Shown: positions 59,561 through 64,000 of the stretch, piece after piece
Layout: each line of letters opens with the position of its first letter
Numbering within the stretch: position 1 is the stretch's first letter
Assembly (NCBI GenBank): GCA_034401795.1
Contig: CM067372.1
Span: 40,962,429-41,026,428, forward strand
Direction of reading: 5' to 3'
Origin: Chaetoderma sp. LZ-2023a
Taxonomy: Eukaryota > Mollusca > Caudofoveata > Chaetodermatida > Chaetodermatidae
DNA length: 64,000 bases
Position numbers and translations under genes: made by a program
The notes under the pieces: model-generated
The model's input: the letters and a program-made list of their open reading frames with translations, nothing else
Told to the model about the DNA's origin: nothing
The model's database searches: none

Positions 59561-60360
59561 CTCATTCATTGGTTTGTCATCATGGCAGCGTATTATTTGC
59601 CGTTTGTGGAGCTCTTGTCATTAATGGGATAACGAGGGATATTATTCCATAGCAACTTTCCATCTACCATTTGACGACATTCTTCACCCCTCTAATAGAA
59701 CTCAATGGCTGATTTACAGCTAACGTTGATCTTAGTGTAGATTGTGTCCAGAATTCTAGCTCTATCAGGTCTTAAAGCAAGCACTGAGACAAACACTTCG
59801 GGCTTCAGACACGGATTAGCGACGATGGATACTATATCCTAGCTGTTGTGGTTTGTGTTACACCAAGCATCTTAGTGGGTTTGCTGTCCCCGTTGTTCAG
59901 CTACACTTCACACCGCTTCCACAAGATGCCTATCACGAAACCACCACAGCGCGTTGTAATGCACACCTTCCTGGGTTCTATCGTAGTGCTTCCCACAAGA
60001 TCGCCAACATATTTCCGCCTCCCATCCCTCCCCCCCCCCCCTCTCTTCCCTCCAGATTTTGAAGTCTATTGAAAATATATTCACCAAACTTGGCCACATG
60101 GTTGTACCTGGAACCTGAAAAGGCCTCGGGACTGATTCTATGGTCAGTAGGTCAATCCCATGATGAGCCAGTTATGGAAATTTGTGTTTCTGGACCTGTT
60201 GGATGATACATGTATTTTAAATGCTACAGAAACCTTGGCCTGTTGGTTACGCATATACCCCTGAGAAACAGTATCGATTTTGGTTTTAAGTGATCTATAT
60301 CAGAGAGCAGGCTTGTGGAAGTTGATCATCAGAGACCTCACATTGAACTTTTAATGGTCC
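59561..60360. other. Intron stretch without recognised elements
   Basis: UBE2S intron sequence with a C-run near 60030-60042. Overlapping small frames at 59848-60072 are low complexity and not supported. Confidence 0.4.
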
Positions 60361-60364
60361 AACC

Positions 60365-60545
60365 GACCTCTGTAGTGTCTTGAGAAATGTACATTGGCAA
60401 GAGAACTGAAGCCTATTGAAAATTTACCACAGGAATGTGATTTCAGTGGGAATCTTTCAGAAATAGTCTTCTTGGTTTGCAAATAGATATTCACTAAGCA
60501 ACTATTGGGATTTTCTTGACTAATTTTGACCATTAATAGGTTAGA
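60365..60545 (+). repeat. Hairpin repeat family, copy 4
   Basis: TATTGAAAATTTACCACAGGAATG, a GAAATAGTCTTCTTGGTTTGCAAATAGA piece and a tail with ATTAATAGGTTAG match the family; the stem is eroded. Confidence 0.5.
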
Positions 60546-60564
60546 TCATAATGGACCTTTCCAG

Positions 60565-60850
60565 GTTTAGCTATGCTCCGCTCATCTCTACCTAAGCTTC
60601 ACTCACGCTTCGCCCGTGTTGGGATCGGTTGATCCCTGCACTCCCTGACTATCAATTTCCAGAAAACTATACAGGTACATGTAAGCTGTTGAATATTTCG
60701 AAACTAATTTTGCCCAGTTAAATTAGTTTCAAAATATTCAACAGAATTCTATTAAATAGTAGACATACAATTCATACAGCCTCATGGACTATTAAGCATT
60801 TAAGACAGACTAAATCTAGTCATTAATGATTATGACATCATCATCACATA
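60565..60850 (+). repeat. Dispersed repeat just upstream of a UBE2S exon
   Basis: TTTAGCTATGCTCCGCTCATC, CACGCTTCGCCCGTGTTGGGAT, a hairpin GTTGAATATTT.GAAACTAATTT / AAATTAGTTTCAAAATATTCAAC, then TTAAATAGTAGACATACAATTC. Same order and orientation at 61195-61500; inverted relative at 20690-20970. Confidence 0.75.
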
Positions 60851-60975
60851 TTTGATTAGGACGGCATATAATGGATGGATAAAATGGAATGGTCAATTTG
60901 GTGTGTAGTGCATGAATCAGCTATATTTAATTATGATCGTTTCTGTAAGCTAAAATTTCTATTGCTCTTTTTCAG

Positions 60976-61166
60976 CCGGCACACCTTATGCTGGGGGACT
61001 CTTCAGAATGAAGCTGGTACTAACAAAGAATTTCCCACACGAGCCACCAAAAGCATTTTTTCTCACAAAAATATTTCATCCAAATGTTGCCAGCAATGGA
61101 GAGATTTGTGTTAACACACTGAAAAAGGACTGGAAGCCAGAGCTTGGCATACGACACATATTATTG
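60976..61166 (+). CDS. UBE2S: UBE2S, catalytic exon
   Basis: Encodes [15 protein letters not shown], a [15 protein letters not shown] block and [18 protein letters not shown], the core of the E2 (UBC) fold. HPN and, ten residues on, the active-site Cys (C94 counting from the first visible residue, equivalent to human C95) are intact. Acceptor CTTTTTCAG before 60976, donor TTG|GTGAGT at 61167; 191 nt plus the carried base give 64 codons. The exon is flanked on both sides by directly repeated 285-base elements, which are intronic. Ubiquitin thioester formed here is passed to K11 of an acceptor ubiquitin (family knowledge). Confidence 0.97.
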
Positions 61167-61194
61167 GTGAGTTTAACTGCTATTTTAATGGATG

Positions 61195-61500
61195 GATCCA
61201 GTTTTAGCTATGCTCGACCTATCTCTAGCTAAGCTCCACCCACGCCTTTCCCGTGTTAGGATTGATCGATCTCAGCGCTCCCTGAATTTCAATTTCCAGC
61301 AAACTATACACTTAAGCGATTGAAGATTTTGAAACTAATTTGACAGAGTGCTTTGAAAATTAGTTTCAAAATATTCAACATGATGTTTATTAAATAGTAG
61401 ACATACAATTCATACAACTTGATGGCCTATTAAGTATTTATGACAAGACTTAATTATGTCATTCTTGACGTAATTGATTATGATGTCATAACACCAATTT
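61195..61500 (+). repeat. Dispersed repeat just downstream of the same UBE2S exon
   Basis: Direct copy of 60565-60850: TTTAGCTATGCTCGACC, TTCCCGTGTTAGGAT, a GAAACTAATTTGAC hairpin with AAATTAGTTTCAAAATATTC, and TTAAATAGTAGACATACAATTC, diverged by many substitutions. Confidence 0.75.
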
Positions 61501-61717
61501 GCTAAGCCATCTGGATTGCCATTAAATATGAAAAAAGCAAATGAGTTTAGGATGCTTGCAAATGAGAGGACAGAGTAGAGGGTTGAAGAAAATTGATCGA
61601 ATTCCTTTCCTCCTTCTGGCCAGAGAAAACCCTCATTTCATCATCATCAGTTGCACTTCTGAAATATTTGTAATTATTTAATGTCTTTTCCAAGGTGACT
61701 CTTCTTTTAACTTGCAG

Positions 61718-61854
61718 ACTGTGAAATGTTTGCTAATAGTGCCAAATCCTGAGTCAGCATTGAACGAAGAAGCTGGAAAATTGTTATTAGAGCAGTATGA
61801 TGACTACTCTCTCAGGGCAAAGCTTTATACAGACATTCACGCGAAGCATCCTGT
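61718..61854 (+). CDS. UBE2S: UBE2S, third recognisable exon
   Basis: Encodes [41 protein letters not shown] and a short continuation, the C-terminal helices of the E2 fold; the [11 protein letters not shown] block is a UBE2S signature. Acceptor TAACTTGCAG before 61718, donor GTAAGT at 61855; 137 nt, phase 2, completed by the first base of the next exon. The vertebrate Gly/Ala-rich insert after this point is absent or shorter, so the protein (about 196 visible residues) is smaller than the 222-residue human one. Confidence 0.96.
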
Positions 61855-62563
61855 GTAAGTACACAACCAGTAGACAGATTCTTGACTTGTATTTTACACT
61901 TTATATGGGGTTGCTTTATGACATATAATGTTTCCGACTGTTTGTCTCAGTCTTCCACATTCCTATTCGTATAGGGTGTGTATGCTTATTTAAAAATATG
62001 TAGATTTAAGCTTTAAAAATAATGTAAAAATGGTTTCTTTCAGCCTACTGGTTTGGAAAAAATAGGCGAAAAATTCAGATATTGTCAGTTACAGTTACTT
62101 ATAGATTTTTCAGAAAAAAGTTGAAAAACATACACTGATTAGAGACATCATTTAAAAGGAGAATTGAAATTGCTACAAAAATTTTGATTCTACAAAAGGT
62201 GAATAAACCGAAATGTATATGTATCATGAACATACTACCAGTCTACCACCCTGCAAATGCTGTCATTCAAGGATCTGTGGATCTCATCCAAATCTGACCT
62301 GTGAATGCCAGTAGTATGTGCTGATTGCACATATCTAGTTTTCTTGCTGGTGCATGCGTTTCTAATCATACCTCACTCATAAATACTACCACTTTCTGGA
62401 GTCATAGTCCCATCAGACAGAACTGGGTGGGAGCCATGGCTCGAAGAATGGTGACCAGGATGGCGGCGGCACTTTACTGGCACTACTACGTTGTACCTAA
62501 TCTGTGCCCATCTCAATAACATTGTTAGCTAGTGCTAACTCGTATTATAATTATATTTTTCAG

Positions 62564-62678
62564 CGATTCCCAAGGTTCCAGTACATCAGATGGGCCTTTG
62601 GCAAAAAAGCACGCTGGTGACAAAAAATTACTTGACAAAAAGAAAAAGGAGAAAAAGAAAGTCCTAAAGCGTTTATGA
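62564..62678 (+). CDS. UBE2S: UBE2S, last exon with Lys-rich APC/C-binding tail and stop
   Basis: Acceptor TTATATTTTTCAG before 62564. Encodes a short Ser/Thr linker, GPLAKKHAGDKKLLDKKKK, and ends KKKVLKRL followed by TGA at 62676-62678. The GP(L/M)AKKHAG box and final (R/K)RL are diagnostic of UBE2S; the Lys-rich tail docks on APC2/APC4 of the anaphase-promoting complex (family knowledge). No canonical AATAAA was seen in the first 150 bases after the stop. Confidence 0.95.
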
Positions 62679-62842
62679 TATTATATATCTTCATTTTCAT
62701 TTTACAAAATCAATTAATTTCATCCTATTTCATATCATCATGTCTCAGATTACATACTTATCACAAATTTATTTATCATTCTGTGTTATATGTACATTAA
62801 TATAGAACAGTATGTATCTTTGTTTCTAATTGTATGTTAATT

Positions 62843-63130
62843 TTATAATTGTAGGGTAGTCTTATAATTGTAGGCCAGTCTTATGATTATAGGGCAGTCT
62901 TATAATTGTAGGGCAGTCTTATAATTGTAGGGCAGTCTTATAATTGTAGGGCAGTCTTATAATTGTAGGGCAGTCTTATAATTGTAGGGCAGTCTTATAA
63001 TTATAGGACAGTCTTATAACGGTAGGGCAATCTTATAACTATAGGGCAGTCTTATAATTGTATCAGTGGTTCCTATGATTGTATGGTAATGTTATGATTG
63101 TAGGGCAGTTTCATAATTGTTCGACAGTCT
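62843..63130 (+). repeat. 19-base minisatellite (TTATAATTGTAGGGCAGTC)
   Basis: About 15 units, the central ones identical and the flanking ones diverged, starting 165 bases after the UBE2S stop codon and possibly within its 3' UTR. Confidence 0.93.
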
Positions 63131-63284
63131 TAAGTACCTATTATAAATGTCCACAGATGGGCACATTGGAGAAATCATCAACTTAATGCAAATACTCTTC
63201 CATGGGAAATGTCTTTTGGGTAGGTGGGGAAGGGGGTGGGGTGTTGGGGGAGGGGGGGGGGGGGCACAGCATGATGTATCATTA

Positions 63285-63520
63285 ACCTTTTAATGACTAA
63301 ATTTGGTCAAGAAAATCGAAATATTTGCATATTGGCTATTCGCAAGCCAAGAGAAAACTGTTTTTGAAAATTTACCACTGGAATGGTTTGCTTGTTACCG
63401 AGCCAGTCTTTCCATTGGTTAATTGTCAAAGAAAGTATTCTATTTGCCTGCAAATGGACATTCTTCAAGACCACTGCAGAGGCGGGTTCTGGCCGGCTTT
63501 GCCATAAAACGGTTAACCCT
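63285..63520 (+). repeat. Hairpin repeat family, copy 5
   Basis: Begins TTAACCTTTTAATGAC and ends ACGGTTAACCC. Inside are CAAGCCAAGAGAAAACT, TTTTTGAAAATTTACCACTGGAATG, a GAGCCAGTC arm, CTGCAAATGGACATTCTTCAAGACC and TGGCCGGCTTTGCC. This copy shows the likely full length of the family. Confidence 0.7.
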
Positions 63521-63700
63521 TTCATCTTCAAGCCAGTCTATACAATTGTCTTACAGAATGTCCCTCTGCAGGCCAAGGGACAATTATTTTCTAAAATTTA
63601 TCACTGCAATAACTGGCTCAATAACTGAGCCATTCATTCCAGTGATCAATCTTCAAAGATAATCTTCCCTTGGGCTGCTGCAAATGACTAAGACAAGTCC
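63521..63700 (+). repeat. Hairpin repeat family, copy 6 (reverse-oriented tail, adjacent to copy 5)
   Basis: AACCCTTTCATCTTCAAG, TCTGCAGGCCAAGGGACAATTA, AAAATTTATCACTGCAATAAC, TGGCTCAATAACTGAGCCA (perfect inner hairpin), CATTCCAGTGATCAATCTTC and CTTCCCTTGG. Follows copy 5 directly, sharing the TTAACCC edge. Confidence 0.65.
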
Positions 63701-63799
63701 TACAGTACAGGTCAGAAATAACTTGACTTGTTTCCGAAACAAAATAAAAACTTAATGTTGAATGTTTGGACTGAAATTGATTGGAAGCCATTGGTGCCT

Positions 63800-63945
63800 A
63801 AGTCAGAAATGGCTTTGCCGTAAGTCAGCAATAGCTTTGCCTAAGTCAGCAATAGCTTTGCCTTAAGTCAGGAATAGCTTTGCCTAAGTCAGCAATAGCT
63901 TTGCCTTAAGTCAGGAATAGCTTTGCCTTAAGTCAGCAATGGCTT
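63800..63945 (+). repeat. 22/23-base minisatellite (TAAGTCAGCAATAGCTTTGCC)
   Basis: About seven units, with alternating single/double T before AAGTCAG. Confidence 0.93.
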
Positions 63946-64000
63946 CCAATCAAATTAAATCTAAAATATTCAACAGCATATATCTATAGCATGCTCAAAT

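Noticed and set aside
62843-63130. Regular short repeats considered as a CRISPR array
   Set aside because: Units are directly adjacent without unique spacers, in a eukaryotic context; a minisatellite.

Overview
The window is eukaryotic genomic DNA, AT-rich and dominated by repeats, from what is most likely an aquatic invertebrate. That guess rests on the repertoire: a DIRS-type tyrosine-recombinase retrotransposon, a Ty3/gypsy remnant, many CR1-like LINE 3' ends, short hAT-like elements with 8-bp target duplications, and degenerate repeats of a style familiar from mollusc, amphioxus and other marine invertebrate genomes. The phylum cannot be fixed from the sequence alone.

The only clear, intact-looking host gene is UBE2S, the K11-specific ubiquitin-conjugating E2 of the anaphase-promoting complex. 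It lies on the + strand in four visible coding exons (52580-52727, 60976-61166, 61718-61854, 62564-62678). Splice sites and phases agree, the HPN motif and catalytic Cys are present, and so is the Lys-rich C-terminal tail. Its 8.2-kb intron is packed with short palindromic repeats and LINE debris.

Layout. 1-7770: two inverted copies of a very long LTR-like repeat flanking a Ty3/gypsy integrase remnant. A third, diverged direct copy is at 13300-17055. Each copy has a TATA/CRE/CCAAT promoter, and two of the three also carry a five-unit heat-shock element. 7770-13300: direct repeats, a (CT)n tract, a GTGGGGACA hairpin cluster, a dispersed repeat and a LINE reverse transcriptase. 17300-30970: LINE pieces, microsatellites, a nested palindrome and degenerate repeats, with about 3.5 kb I cannot classify. 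30970-32320: an inverted second copy of the 10240-11130 repeat, split by a hAT-like MITE whose empty site is still visible in the first copy.

33385-46680 (- strand) is the most interesting locus. It is a fossil copy of a large uncharacterised gene whose C-terminal part has a FEN1/XPG-like (PIN-superfamily) pattern ending in GCDTTSALYGMGK, followed by a Cys-rich tail. It is cut by an 8.3-kb DIRS element, a CR1-like LINE 3' end and a 1,129-bp hAT-like element with perfect 8-bp target duplications.

47000-64000: a second MITE copy, a CR1-like LINE, degenerate repeats, UBE2S with its repeat-filled introns, a long-TIR DNA element with an internal tandem array, a 150-bp tandem array, and minisatellites downstream of UBE2S.
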